Shown: piece after piece, positions 44,077 through 52,217 of the stretch
How positions within the stretch are numbered: the stretch's first letter is position 1
How the letters are laid out: the number at the start of each line of letters is the position of its first letter
NCBI GenBank assembly: GCA_963736175.1
Contig: CAVTNU010000002.1
Coordinates: 186,001-250,000, forward strand
Length of the DNA: 64,000 nucleotides
DNA from: Rhodoblastus sp963736175
GTDB lineage: Bacteria > Pseudomonadota > Alphaproteobacteria > Rhizobiales > Beijerinckiaceae
Direction of reading: 5' to 3'
Notes under the pieces: generated by a model
What the model was told of the DNA's origin: nothing
Database searches by the model: none
What the model saw: the letters and a program-made list of their open reading frames with translations, nothing else
Program-made: the position numbers and the translations under genes

Positions 44077-44790
44077 TCACACGCCGAAATAATGTTGCAT
44101 GACCGTTTCACGATCAACGTCGTCGGGCTGGCCGGCCAACGACACCTTGCCTTCCAGAAAACAATAGAAACGGTCGGCGACGCTCAACGAGCGGCCGATG
44201 TCTTGCTCGACCAGCACGATGGCGACGCCAAGCGCGCGGATGGCCGGAATGATTTCGTAGAGCTGGTTGACGATCAACGGCGCTAGACCCAGGCTAATTT
44301 CATCACAAAGCAGCAGTCTGGGATTGGTCAGCAACGCGCGCCCCAGCGCCACCATCTGCTGCTGTCCGCCCGACAGGCTTTGCGCCGGCGCGTCGGCGCG
44401 TTCGGCGAGCACCGGGAACCACTGATAAACCTGTTCGTAATCGATGGCGCCGCCGCGTCCGAGTTCCCGGCCGATGCGCAGGTTCTCGAAGACGCTGAGC
44501 GAGGGAAACAGCCGCCGTCCTTCCGGCACGAGCGCCACGCCCGCGCCGACGATGTCGCGCGTCGCCATGGCCGACAGGTCCTTGCCGCGAAAGCCGATGG
44601 ACCCGCTCAAACGCCCGGCTTGGCCGACGACAGCTTTCAACAAGGTCGACTTGCCCGCGCCATTGGCGCCGATGATCGAGACGATTTCGCCTTCGCCCAC
44701 CTCGACGTCGATATCGTGCAAAGCCTGAAACTGGCCGTAATGGACCGACAGGTTTTTGACGTTCAACAAGGGTTCGGCGCTCATCAACAT
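44077..44790 (-). CDS. livF: Branched-chain amino acid/amide-type ABC ATPase (LivF-like)
   Basis: A 237-residue ATPase; start MLMSAEPLLNVKNLSVHYGQ at 44790, with an alternative Met two codons later. Longer frames upstream are translations of the palindromic repeats. Walker A is IIGANGAGKSTLLKAVVG, the signature SLSGGQQQMVALGRAL, Walker B LLLCDEISLGLAP, and the switch region LVEQDIGRSL has Gln-Asp in place of the usual switch His, as is normal for LivF. Two P1 palindromes lie between it and livG. Confidence 0.88.
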   Translation of the reverse strand: MLMSAEPLLNVKNLSVHYGQFQALHDIDVEVGEGEIVSIIGANGAGKSTLLKAVVGQAGRLSGSIGFRGKDLSAMATRDIVGAGVALVPEGRRLFPSLSVFENLRIGRELGRGGAIDYEQVYQWFPVLAERADAPAQSLSGGQQQMVALGRALLTNPRLLLCDEISLGLAPLIVNQLYEIIPAIRALGVAIVLVEQDIGRSLSVADRFYCFLEGKVSLAGQPDDVDRETVMQHYFGV

Positions 44791-44821
44791 CGGTTCCAGC
44801 TTTGTCCTTTTCCGGTTTTCT

Positions 44822-44847
44822 CCCTCTCCCCGTTTACGGGGAGAGGG
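44822..44847. repeat. Simple palindromic repeat, P1 form, inside the liv operon
   Basis: CCCTCTCCCCG / CGGGGAGAGGG with TTTA loop, just upstream of livF. It may act on mRNA stability or translation of the next gene. Confidence 0.85.
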
Positions 44848-44954
44848 TTGGGGTGAGGGGCGGGGGCAAGGAGGCTCGCCGTCGTCGAAACGCCGAACCT
44901 TCGCCGATCCTAAACGACCCGCATCGAGGCCTGTCGCCATGCCCCTCATCCTAA

Positions 44955-44980
44955 CCTTCTCCCCGCAGGCGGGGAGAAGG
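44955..44980. repeat. Simple palindromic repeat, P1 form, inside the liv operon
   Basis: CCTTCTCCCCG / CGGGGAGAAGG with CAGG loop, 28 bp before the livG stop. With the copy at 44822 it separates livG from livF. Confidence 0.85.
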
Positions 44981-45007
44981 GACGATAATCGCCAAGCGCC
45001 GCCGCCC

Positions 45008-45718
45008 TCATTCGGCGCCGAGATAAACTTCCCTGACCCTTTCATCGGCCAGGATCGCGTCGGGCGCGCCTTGCGCGAGTATCGAGCCCGAATACAGCAC
45101 GGCGAGCCGCGTCGCGGATTTCCTCAGCGCATGGATCACATGTTCGACCCAGACGATCGTCGCCCCTTGCGCGTGGATTTGCGAGAGAATGGCCAGAAGT
45201 TGTTCGCATTCGCCGTCGGTGAGGCCGCCGGCGATTTCGTCGAGCAGCAGCAGATCCGGCCGCTTGGCGATGGCCTTGGCCAATTCCAGGCGTTTCAGGT
45301 CGAGCAGCGAAAGCGCGCCGGCGAGCAGCGGCGCGCGCGCCGCCAGACCGGTCAATTCCAGCGCCGCCCGCGCCTCTCCGCGGCCGGCGTGAATCGAAAG
45401 GCCGCCGCCATGCACGGCCGCCACGAGCACGTTCTCGAACACGCTCATCTGCGCGAAGGGTTTGGGAACCTGATAGGTGCGGCCGATGCCGAGGCGACGA
45501 CGGTTCCAGACCTTCATGCCGGTAATGTCGGCGCCGTTGTAGCGAATCGTTCCGGAATTAGGCGCCAGCACGCCGGCGATCAGATTGAACAAGGTGCTTT
45601 TGCCCGCGCCATTGGGCCCGAGCACGCCGAGGATCTCGCCCTTGGCGACGCTCAGATCGAGCCCTTCGATGACCCGCAAACCGCCGAAATGGCGTGACAC
45701 TTTTTGCAGTTCAAGCAT
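45008..45718 (-). CDS. livG: Branched-chain amino acid/amide-type ABC ATPase (LivG-like)
   Basis: A 236-residue ATPase. Walker A is VLGPNGAGKSTLFNLIAG and Walker B LLLLDEIAGGLTD, with the switch His in VWVEHVIHALRK. The signature loop reads ALSLLDLKRLELAKAIAKRP in place of LSGGQ; a similar LTLLDRKRLELARA form is known in a LivG subgroup, so it need not mean loss of function. GRTYQVPKPFAQMSVFENVL is the usual LivG Q-loop region. Confidence 0.86.
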   Translation of the reverse strand: MLELQKVSRHFGGLRVIEGLDLSVAKGEILGVLGPNGAGKSTLFNLIAGVLAPNSGTIRYNGADITGMKVWNRRRLGIGRTYQVPKPFAQMSVFENVLVAAVHGGGLSIHAGRGEARAALELTGLAARAPLLAGALSLLDLKRLELAKAIAKRPDLLLLDEIAGGLTDGECEQLLAILSQIHAQGATIVWVEHVIHALRKSATRLAVLYSGSILAQGAPDAILADERVREVYLGAE

Positions 45719-45771
45719 GGCGGTTCATGACGAAAGCCGTCTCTCCATTCTCTCCCTCTCCCCGTTTCGCC

Positions 45772-45797
45772 CCCTCTCCCCGTTTACGGGGAGAGGG
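45772..45797. repeat. Simple palindromic repeat, P1 form
   Basis: CCCTCTCCCCG / CGGGGAGAGGG with TTTA loop, preceded at 45753-45767 by a half copy (TCCCTCTCCCCGTTT), between livG and the binding-protein gene. Confidence 0.85.
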
Positions 45798-45826
45798 ACG
45801 CCAACGATCAGCGCCGCCGCCCTGCC

Positions 45827-45902
45827 CCCTCTCCCCGCAATAGGGCGTTCGCAAGAACGCCCGTCTCTCGACGGGCTATGCCGAGGAGAGGGCTGGGGTG
45901 AG
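45827..45902. repeat. Branched palindromic repeat, P3 form, reversed
   Basis: Same fold as the other P3 copies, but the right outer arm reads TGCCGAGGAGAGGG, one insertion off the consensus. It sits 25 bp after the binding-protein stop, within the operon, and could dampen transcription into livG. Confidence 0.8.
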
Positions 45903-45926
45903 GGGCGGGGACGCGAACGCTGACGC

Positions 45927-47189
45927 TCAGGTCACGGGGAGCATTTTGGCGGCGACAGGAATGTCCTTCGCCGTCGTATTGTCGACGTTGATGAGGTCGT
46001 GCGGGAATTTCTTGCCCTTCACCCATTGGCCGATCACCAGAGGCGTGCGGCTGGTGTTGGGGAACGGTCCCGTCTTGAAATTCACCGGCCCGACGATCGA
46101 CTTGTAATCCGTGGCGGCGACGGCGTCGCGGATCGAAGCCGCGTCCTCGACATTCTTGGCGCGTTTCAACGAGTCGATCGCCACTTCGAACAGCGCGTGG
46201 CGGAAGCCGAGCGGCATCGACCATTGCTTGCCGCTGGCCGCTTCATAGGCGTCGGCGAGTTGCTGCGAGGTCTGGCCGGTGAGTCCCGACTTGTAGGGAT
46301 GGGTCGGCGACCACCACACTTCCACCGAAAGGCCGATGGCGCGGTCGCCGAGCGGCGCGACGGCCGCCGGGAATTCCGTCGCCTTGGCCATCGCGATGAT
46401 CTTGGGATGGAAATTCTGCTGCGCCGCGGTCGAGGCGAAGGCGGTGTATTCGGGCGGCGGCAGCACGCCGGAAATGATCTCGACCTTGGCGGCCTTGAAC
46501 GCGGCGATCTGCGCGTTGTAATTGCCGGCGGGCAGATCGATGCGGCCGGGATCGACGATCTTGTAGCCCCTCTTCTCGGCCATTGCCGTGAAGATTTTGG
46601 AGAAGGCCTGACCGTCGTTGTCGTTCGGCCAAAGCGCGCCGATCACCTTGTTGGTGGCGATCTGGTCCCAGGAGTCGTAATAGGCTTCCGCCAGATTGGT
46701 GGCGCTGAAGAAGAAGTGATTGGTCCACTCAAAGCCCTTTTTCGGATCGCCGTTCCGGCCGAAGAAATAGGGTTCGAGCGGAGCGTCGTTCGACAGGCAG
46801 GGCACGCCGGCGAGTTCGCATTGGTCGGCGACCGGATTGACCGTCTCCGGCGTCGCGCAAGCCAGCATCAGGTCGACCTTTTCCTGAAGGATCAGGTTCT
46901 TGGCGACTTCGGCGGCGCGGTTGGGATTGGACTGGCTGTCGCGCAGGACGATTTCCAGCGGGTGATCGACGCCGTTCGACGTGATCTTGCCGCCGGTGGC
47001 CTTCATGACCTGTTCGACGACCCACGGAATCTGTTCGGAAAAGATCGCCAGAGGTCCGGTCTGCGGCGCGACGAGGCCGAGCTTGATCGGCCTTCCGGCG
47101 GCGAAGGCGACGCGGCCGAAACTGGTCGCGGCCAGACCGGCGACGCCGGTCAACAAAAATTCACGGCGTCCAATTTTATGTTTTGCCAT
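45927..47189 (-). CDS. Tat-exported periplasmic substrate-binding protein of the liv-type operon
   Basis: A 420-residue type I periplasmic-binding-fold protein. The N-terminus MAKHKIGRREFLLTGVAGLA has the twin-arginine motif RREF and a hydrophobic run ending near AFA, so export is by the Tat route. The mature part shows LGLVAPQTGPLAIFSEQIPW and IVLRDSQSNPNRAAEVAKNL, typical of LivK/AmiC/UrtA-type proteins. GGAGG lies five bases before the ATG. It is the first gene of the operon before livG, livF, livH and livM. Length above 400 residues leans toward amide/urea or non-amino-acid ligands more than leucine, but this is weak. Confidence 0.88.
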   Translation of the reverse strand: MAKHKIGRREFLLTGVAGLAATSFGRVAFAAGRPIKLGLVAPQTGPLAIFSEQIPWVVEQVMKATGGKITSNGVDHPLEIVLRDSQSNPNRAAEVAKNLILQEKVDLMLACATPETVNPVADQCELAGVPCLSNDAPLEPYFFGRNGDPKKGFEWTNHFFFSATNLAEAYYDSWDQIATNKVIGALWPNDNDGQAFSKIFTAMAEKRGYKIVDPGRIDLPAGNYNAQIAAFKAAKVEIISGVLPPPEYTAFASTAAQQNFHPKIIAMAKATEFPAAVAPLGDRAIGLSVEVWWSPTHPYKSGLTGQTSQQLADAYEAASGKQWSMPLGFRHALFEVAIDSLKRAKNVEDAASIRDAVAATDYKSIVGPVNFKTGPFPNTSRTPLVIGQWVKGKKFPHDLINVDNTTAKDIPVAAKMLPVT

Positions 47190-47322
47190 AGTGTCCTCCC
47201 AGACGGATTAGGCGTAAGCGCCGGTTGTCCCAGCGTCTTGATCTTGACCGCGACGATCTAACCGGAAACGGGCGCGCGATAAAAGCGAATTTTTCAAAAA
47301 AAACGATTTTTTTAGAAAACAT

Positions 47323-47355
47323 AAAAAAACGGCGCGGAAAATGATCCGCGCCGTT
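47323..47355 (-). terminator. Rho-independent terminator of the outer-membrane gene
   Basis: Read on the minus strand: 11-bp stem AACGGCGCGGA / TCCGCGCCGTT with a 6-nt loop followed by a T run (A run from 47323 on the plus strand). It lies 12 bp after the stop at 47368. Confidence 0.88.
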
Positions 47356-47367
47356 CTTTAAGTGAGA

Positions 47368-48297
47368 TCAGTACTTGGCCGAAACGGCCTTCGGGGCTTC
47401 CGCAACCCAGAGCGGCACGACCAGGGTCAGCCAGCCGCGGGTGTCGTAGCCGAAGGAGTTCGACACGGCGACGTCCTGCGAGAACTTGACCTGGGCGATG
47501 ACCGGGCCGAAGTTGTAGCCAGCCAACACGCCGACAGCGGTTTCGCTGAACTTGTTGTAGCCGGTGTACGGGGCGCTGATGTCGCTGGAGCCGAACACGA
47601 ACGCGCCGAATTCCCATTTGCCGAAGGTCTTGGCGACGGTCAAATCCCAGTTCAACCAGGCGGCGCCTTCGTTGTTGCCGAGGCAGCCGACCGCAACGCA
47701 ACGGGTGGCGTTCGGGATGCCATTCTTGCCGGAGCCATAGGCGCCGTGCAGGTTGACCAACCAGCCGTCGTTCTTGTAGGCGATCGCCGCTTCCTGCGAG
47801 AAGGTGGCGAAGTTTTCCGGGCCAATGCCGCTCGAGACGGGCAGATAGACTTCTTCCTCGATGGTGGCGCTGAAGCCGCCGCCGAGGTTCCAGCCCATGC
47901 CGGCGCCAAGAACGTTGATGTACACGCCCGACAGATAGCCGAGCGTCGCGCCGCGGCTGCCGAGACCGACAGCGGCTTCGGCGTTGGCGAACTGGAAGAA
48001 CGCGCGACCGCCGAGGAATTCGTAGGGCGTCGACCAGATCAGGTTGATCGGCACGCCGACGATAACGTCGAGGCCGCCGGGCAGGCTGGCGTTGGTGCCC
48101 GTGCCGCCGGTGCGATTGCCGTAGTCGAAGATCGCGACTTCGAACAGGCCGACCGGCAGCGGAGCGCCGGTGGCGATGCCGGCGGTCAGGCCGGGCTGCT
48201 GCAGAGCGGCCGGAAGACCGCCCGCGAAGGCGCCGGTCGCGGCGAAAAGCGAAGCAGCGCCAACGGCCGTCGCCAGAAGTTTAGTCTTCAAAGTCAT
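47368..48297 (-). CDS. Outer-membrane protein of the MetA/phenol-degradation-associated type
   Basis: A 309-residue protein. The signal peptide MTLKTKLLATAVGAASLFAA ends near AFAGG. The rest alternates in beta-strand fashion, with WSTPYEFLGGRAFFQFANAE, GMGWNLGGGFSATIEEEVYL and EFGAFVFGSSDISAPYTGY, as in the COG4313-like barrels, which are often labelled MetA-type but whose function is not proven. GGAGGGG lies before the ATG. It is divergent in neither direction: it follows the binding-protein gene upstream on the same strand, and could be the porin for the liv substrate. Confidence 0.65.
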   Translation of the reverse strand: MTLKTKLLATAVGAASLFAATGAFAGGLPAALQQPGLTAGIATGAPLPVGLFEVAIFDYGNRTGGTGTNASLPGGLDVIVGVPINLIWSTPYEFLGGRAFFQFANAEAAVGLGSRGATLGYLSGVYINVLGAGMGWNLGGGFSATIEEEVYLPVSSGIGPENFATFSQEAAIAYKNDGWLVNLHGAYGSGKNGIPNATRCVAVGCLGNNEGAAWLNWDLTVAKTFGKWEFGAFVFGSSDISAPYTGYNKFSETAVGVLAGYNFGPVIAQVKFSQDVAVSNSFGYDTRGWLTLVVPLWVAEAPKAVSAKY

Positions 48298-48660
48298 TTT
48301 CCCCTCCGTATAGAACCAGATTCGGACGACAGGACTTGCTTCTCTAGCGCCTGACCGCCCAATTTACGTGTGCGCATCGATCTGATGCTTATGCGAGACG
48401 TTTCACCGGCTTCCGGCGGGCCACAGAAGCCCGACTCGCGTAAAATCAATGCAACGCACGAATGTATTAGCAAGCCCGGTTAAAACTGTCTCAGCTTTTG
48501 GACCCATTTTGGGGTTTTGTGAGCAATTCGGCGGCGGCGTTGTTTTTTTGTCACAAATTTGCCGCCTTGACGCCGGGTCATCCACAGCCTCTGGCCCCGG
48601 GTTCGGGCTAACGCGGCGAATCGGAAGCGCTTTCGCCGCCGGATGAAAGCCGCGGCGCCG
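48298..48660. other. Intergenic region before the tandem repeats
   Basis: 363 bp 5' of the outer-membrane gene, so the promoter must be here. No convincing promoter, operator or gene is seen; short frames are not protein-like. Confidence 0.5.
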
Positions 48661-48882
48661 GTCGTTATCGTCCCTTCTCCCCGTTCACGGGGAGAAGGTC
48701 AGGATGAGGGGCGGGGATTGGACCCGATGATTCCGGTAAGCCGACGAAGTCTCTCAAATCAGACGACGTGGCGCCTTCTTGCCCCGGCCCCTCACCCCAA
48801 CCCTCTCCCCGCATAGCCCGTCGAAAGACGGGCGTTCTTGCGAACGCCCTATTGCGGGGAGAGGGAGGAAAGCCGCGACGCC
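48661..48882. repeat. Tandem palindromic array, unit A (222 bp)
   Basis: Begins GTCGTTATCGTCCCTTCTCC. It holds a P1 palindrome (48673-48698) and a P3 fold (48801-48865), but lacks the middle P2 palindrome of units B, C and D. It ends AGGAAAGCCGCGACGCCG before unit B. Confidence 0.85.
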
Positions 48883-49166
48883 GATCGTTATCGTCCCTTC
48901 TCCCCGTTCACGGGGAGAAGGACAGGATGAGGGGCGGAGATTGGCTTCAATGAATCCGGTAAGCCGCCGAAGCCTCTCAACTCCGATGACATTGAGCCTT
49001 CTTGCCCCGGCCCCTCACCCCAACCCTCTCCCCGCGCGCGGGGAGAGGGAGCCTGCCGCGTCCTCGCAAGCTTTCTCAAAATCCCCCTCTCCCCGCATAG
49101 CCCGTCGAAAGACAGGCGTTCTTGCGAACGCCCTATTGCGGGGAGAGGGCGTCGAACGGCGTTTTC
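48883..49166. repeat. Tandem palindromic array, unit B (about 284 bp)
   Basis: Begins GATCGTTATCGTCCCTTCTC. Contains P1 (48896-48921), P2 CCCTCTCCCCGCG / CGCGGGGAGAGGG (49024-49049) and P3 (49085-49149, one base changed in the GAAA hairpin, GACAGG). It departs from the other units after AGAGGGCG, where the DUF559 leader starts. Confidence 0.83.
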
Positions 49167-49235
49167 CATAAAAGGAAAATTCGATAGGCTGAGGGAAACG
49201 CGGAACATGGATGGCGGCGCCCGGGGGAGCATAGC

Positions 49236-49589
49236 GTGCGCGGCTCACGAATTTTCGAAGCGCGCAGGGCGCGGCAGTTGCGTCGCGATCAACCGGCGGC
49301 CGAGCAAAAATTGTGGGCGAAGCTGCGTGGGCGACAAATCCTCGGGCGCAAGTTCGTGCGGCAAGAGCCGATCGGCCCTTATTTTGTCGACTTTGTTTGC
49401 CGAGAAGCCAGATTGATCGTGGAAGTCGACGGGGCGACGCACTCGACGCCTTCGGAAGTCGCCCATGACCGACATCGCGAAATGGCGCTGCGTGAAGCGG
49501 GCTACAGAATTGTTCGCGTTACGAATGACGAAGTTTTTCGCAACCTCGCGGGCGTCTGCGAAACGATACTGATGGCGTTGCAAGACTGA
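49236..49589 (+). CDS. DUF559 endonuclease-fold protein inside the repeat array
   Basis: A 117-residue protein read from a GTG at 49236 with GGGGGAG 7 nt upstream. DUF559 domains share the Vsr/restriction-endonuclease fold. Visible are LWAKLRGRQILGRKFVRQEP, the strand with FVDFVCREARLIVEVDGATH (Asp, Glu and Asp of a probable metal site) and the C-terminal REAGYRIVRVTNDEVFRNL. It is preceded by about 85 bp with no repeat and its TGA shares bases with the start of repeat unit C at 49588. Its neighbours on both sides are repeat units, so it may be carried by, or act on, this array. Function is unproven. Confidence 0.78.
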   Translation: MRGSRIFEARRARQLRRDQPAAEQKLWAKLRGRQILGRKFVRQEPIGPYFVDFVCREARLIVEVDGATHSTPSEVAHDRHREMALREAGYRIVRVTNDEVFRNLAGVCETILMALQD

Positions 49590-49871
49590 TCGTTATCGTC
49601 CCTTCTCCCCGCGTGCGGGGAGAAGGACAGGATGAGGGGCGGGGATTGGACCCGATGATTCCGGTAAGCCGACGAAGTCTCTCAAATCCTATGACATTGA
49701 GCCTTCTTGCCCCGGCCCCTCACCCCAACCCTCTCCCCGCGCGCGGGGAGAGGGAGCCTGCCGCGTCCTCGCAAACTTTCTCAAAATCGCCCTCTCCCCG
49801 CATAGCCCGTCGAAAGACGGGCGTTCTTGCGAACGCCCTATTGCGGGGAGAGGGAGGAAAGCCGCGACGCC
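49588..49871. repeat. Tandem palindromic array, unit C (284 bp)
   Basis: P1 with GTGC-type loop CCTTCTCCCCGCGTGCGGGG (49601-49626), P2 (49729-49754), P3 (49790-49854). Nearly identical to unit D; the middle text ATGACATTGAGCC matches unit B while D carries AGACGACGTGGCGCC, as in A, so the units look like mosaics. Confidence 0.88.
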
Positions 49872-50155
49872 GATCGTTATCGTCCCTTCTCCCCGCGTGC
49901 GGGGAGAAGGACAGGATGAGGGGCGGGGATTGGACCCGATGATTCCGGTAAGCCGACGAAGTCTCTCAAATCAGACGACGTGGCGCCTTCTTGCCCCGGC
50001 CCCTCACCCCAACCCTCTCCCCGCGCGCGGGGAGAGGGAGCCTGCCGCGTCCTCGCAAACTTTCTCAAAATCCCCCTCTCCCCGCATAGCCCGTCGAAAG
50101 ACGGGCGTTCTTGCGAACGCCCTATTGCGGGGAGAGGGAGGAAAGCCGCGACGCC
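49872..50155. repeat. Tandem palindromic array, unit D (284 bp)
   Basis: Exactly 284 bp after the start of unit C. P1 49885-49910, P2 50013-50038, P3 50074-50138. It ends 6 bp before the stop codon of the DUF6165 gene. Confidence 0.88.
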
Positions 50156-50160
50156 GGTCG

Positions 50161-50679
50161 TCAGCGCTTGCTCAAACCGTGGTCGGCGTAGGACTTTTCC
50201 TCGACCAGCCGGGAATTGGACAGCGCGTTGATCCGCCGTTTGAGATCGGCGCGCAGATCGTTGGTGACATAGACGGCGCGCGCCAGTTCGATGAAACGGG
50301 CGCCGAAATTACCGCGCGCCTCTTCCTCGCGTATGTCGTCCTCGATCGTCCACAGGCGCGCGTTCACCGCTTCAAGCTCGCCGAACAACTGGCCGACGGC
50401 CTCGCTCTCCAGCGCCATGTCGTCGACGATCCGGCGCAAGGCGTCGCGTTCGAGCCTGATGTTTTTCAGCTTGTCCGGATTGGCGATGCGTTTCAGCTTG
50501 ATTTCGAGAATCGACAATTTGTCGAACAATTCGCCGACGGAAATCGGCGCCAGCGGTTCGACCGCCTCGCCCCCCGCCGCCTCCAGCAGGCGCGTCAGCG
50601 CGGCTTTGGCGCCCGCCGGATTTCGCGCCTCAAGCAGAGCCAACGCCTGTTCGACAGCCTCACGCGCGCCCGCGTCCAT
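50161..50679 (-). CDS. DUF6165 family protein
   Basis: A 172-residue cytoplasmic protein with long helices. The conserved core reads PISVGELFDKLSILEIKLKR followed by LEAVNARLWTIEDDIREEEA and FIELARAVYVTNDLRADLKR, which matches the DUF6165 pattern. Such genes are often near glycan or tetratricopeptide genes; here it follows the L,D-transpeptidase by 14 bp in the same direction and likely shares its transcript. No active site is recognisable. Confidence 0.78.
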   Translation of the reverse strand: MDAGAREAVEQALALLEARNPAGAKAALTRLLEAAGGEAVEPLAPISVGELFDKLSILEIKLKRIANPDKLKNIRLERDALRRIVDDMALESEAVGQLFGELEAVNARLWTIEDDIREEEARGNFGARFIELARAVYVTNDLRADLKRRINALSNSRLVEEKSYADHGLSKR

Positions 50680-50693
50680 GCAATGATCTCCCG

Positions 50694-52091
50694 CTACTGG
50701 CCGCCGACCGTATCGACGTTATAAACGTCGTCGCGGAAATGCACCGTGCCGTCGGCCGAGGCCCAGCCCGTCATATAAACCCAGATCACCGGAATGGCTT
50801 TGACCGTCTTGACGTCCTCGCGCGCGCCGTCGGCGATCTTTTGCAATATGGCTTCGCGCGTCCAGGTTCCCGTCGGCGAACCAGGCGCCCCTTGCAGGAC
50901 CCAGGCGGCGAGATCGTAGACGCCCTCGACGCGCACGCAGCCGTGCGACAGGAAACGATAGTCGCTGGCGAACAGGCGCTTCGTCGGCGTGTCGTGCATG
51001 TAGACGGCGTCGGGATTGGGCATGGCGATGCGGATCGAGCCGAGCGAATTGCCGGAGCCGGAATCCTGGCGCAACGTGTAATTGGTCGCCTTGTCGGAGT
51101 TCCAGTCGATCGCGCGCGGATTGATCTCCTCGCCCTTGTTATTGAGAATGCGGATCTTGGCGCGCGAGAGATAATTCGGCTGCGTGCGCATTTTCGGAAT
51201 GATCTCGTTCTTGATGATCGATTCCGGCACGGTCCAGGTAGGATTGAGATTGACGGCGACGATCCTGGCCGACACTTCCGGCGAATGATGCTCGGGATCG
51301 CCGACGATGGCGACATAGCGATGGACGACGCGCCCGTTCTCGATGGCGTCCACCGCGGTCGAGGGAATATTGACGACGACGTATTTGTCGCCGAAGCCGA
51401 ATTTAAGACCGGCGAGCCGCTGCGCGCTTGAGGCCAATTGCTTGAAACGGACGCTGGCGGGAATGTTGAGCGCCCGCAGGGTGGCGCCGGAGACGACGCC
51501 GGTCTGGCGCAATCCGTTGCGGAACTGGAAATGCTTGACGGCGGCGGTCAAATCCGGCGTCCAGCTCGATCCCTCGCCATGCCAACCTTCAAGATCGCCC
51601 TCGACCGCGAGGCGCCGGCGCAAGGCCGAAACGCCCGCGCCCTTGGAGGCGGGCGACAAAGCGCCGGGCACATAGGGCCAGCCGCCAGCGTCGGCGATAT
51701 TGGCGTAGCGCTCGGAGGCTTTGGCGGTGGCGAAAAAGGTTTCCGGCTGCAAGACCGGAGTCGGATCGTCTGACAACGCCATTTCGCGCGGCGGCGCGGG
51801 CTTTGGCTTAGGCTTTGGCTTGCTTACGGCCTGCGGTTTGGCTTCGTTTCCGGGCGCGGCGGCCGCCGGGACGGGTGCGGGTTCGCCAGCCATGGGGGCC
51901 GGGTTCGTCGGCGCCGGCGCGGCGGGAACAGGGACGGGCGCGATGACGACCGGCGGCGCGACGGGAGCGGGCGCGCTCGGCTGATTGACCAGAGGCGTCG
52001 GCGACAGCGGACTCTGCGCCAGAGCGGTCAGGGGACCCGCGACCATCGCCGTCGTCGCGATCAGTCCGATCCAATGCGAAATGCGCCTCAT
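50694..52091 (-). CDS. Periplasmic L,D-transpeptidase (YcbB-like)
   Basis: Forms L,D cross-links in peptidoglycan. 465 residues from MRRISHWIGLIATTAMVAGP, a signal peptide cleaved near ALAQS; an ATG 24 codons earlier is less likely. A 75-residue Pro/Ala linker (PVPVPAAPAPTNPAPMAGEP) is followed by a peptidoglycan-binding repeat near residues 150-205 (TPDLTAAVKHFQFRNGL). The YkuD domain has MHDTPTKRLFASDYRFLSHG then CVRVEGVYDLA, with the catalytic Cys in SHGCVR. It is upstream of DUF6165 and downstream of lutC. Confidence 0.88.
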   Translation of the reverse strand: MRRISHWIGLIATTAMVAGPLTALAQSPLSPTPLVNQPSAPAPVAPPVVIAPVPVPAAPAPTNPAPMAGEPAPVPAAAAPGNEAKPQAVSKPKPKPKPAPPREMALSDDPTPVLQPETFFATAKASERYANIADAGGWPYVPGALSPASKGAGVSALRRRLAVEGDLEGWHGEGSSWTPDLTAAVKHFQFRNGLRQTGVVSGATLRALNIPASVRFKQLASSAQRLAGLKFGFGDKYVVVNIPSTAVDAIENGRVVHRYVAIVGDPEHHSPEVSARIVAVNLNPTWTVPESIIKNEIIPKMRTQPNYLSRAKIRILNNKGEEINPRAIDWNSDKATNYTLRQDSGSGNSLGSIRIAMPNPDAVYMHDTPTKRLFASDYRFLSHGCVRVEGVYDLAAWVLQGAPGSPTGTWTREAILQKIADGAREDVKTVKAIPVIWVYMTGWASADGTVHFRDDVYNVDTVGGQ

Positions 52092-52217
52092 CAACTTGCT
52101 TCCCGTGTGCAAAACCTTGGCGCGGCGTTTAAGACAAGATTGACGCCGCTTGCCAAGTCCCAATCGCTTTTATGAATGATAATTCGTCGGCGCTGTGGCG
52201 CCGCTGTGGCGAATCGC

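Noticed and set aside
44791..45045. Extended LivF N-terminus
   Set aside because: It reads through two P1 palindromes and overlaps the end of livG.
48403..48585. Short minus-strand frame
   Set aside because: No ribosome site, no family and no codon pattern like the neighbours.
48661..50155. Possible CRISPR array
   Set aside because: Units are about 222-284 bp with internal palindromes and no 25-40 bp repeats separated by unique spacers; no cas genes are near.
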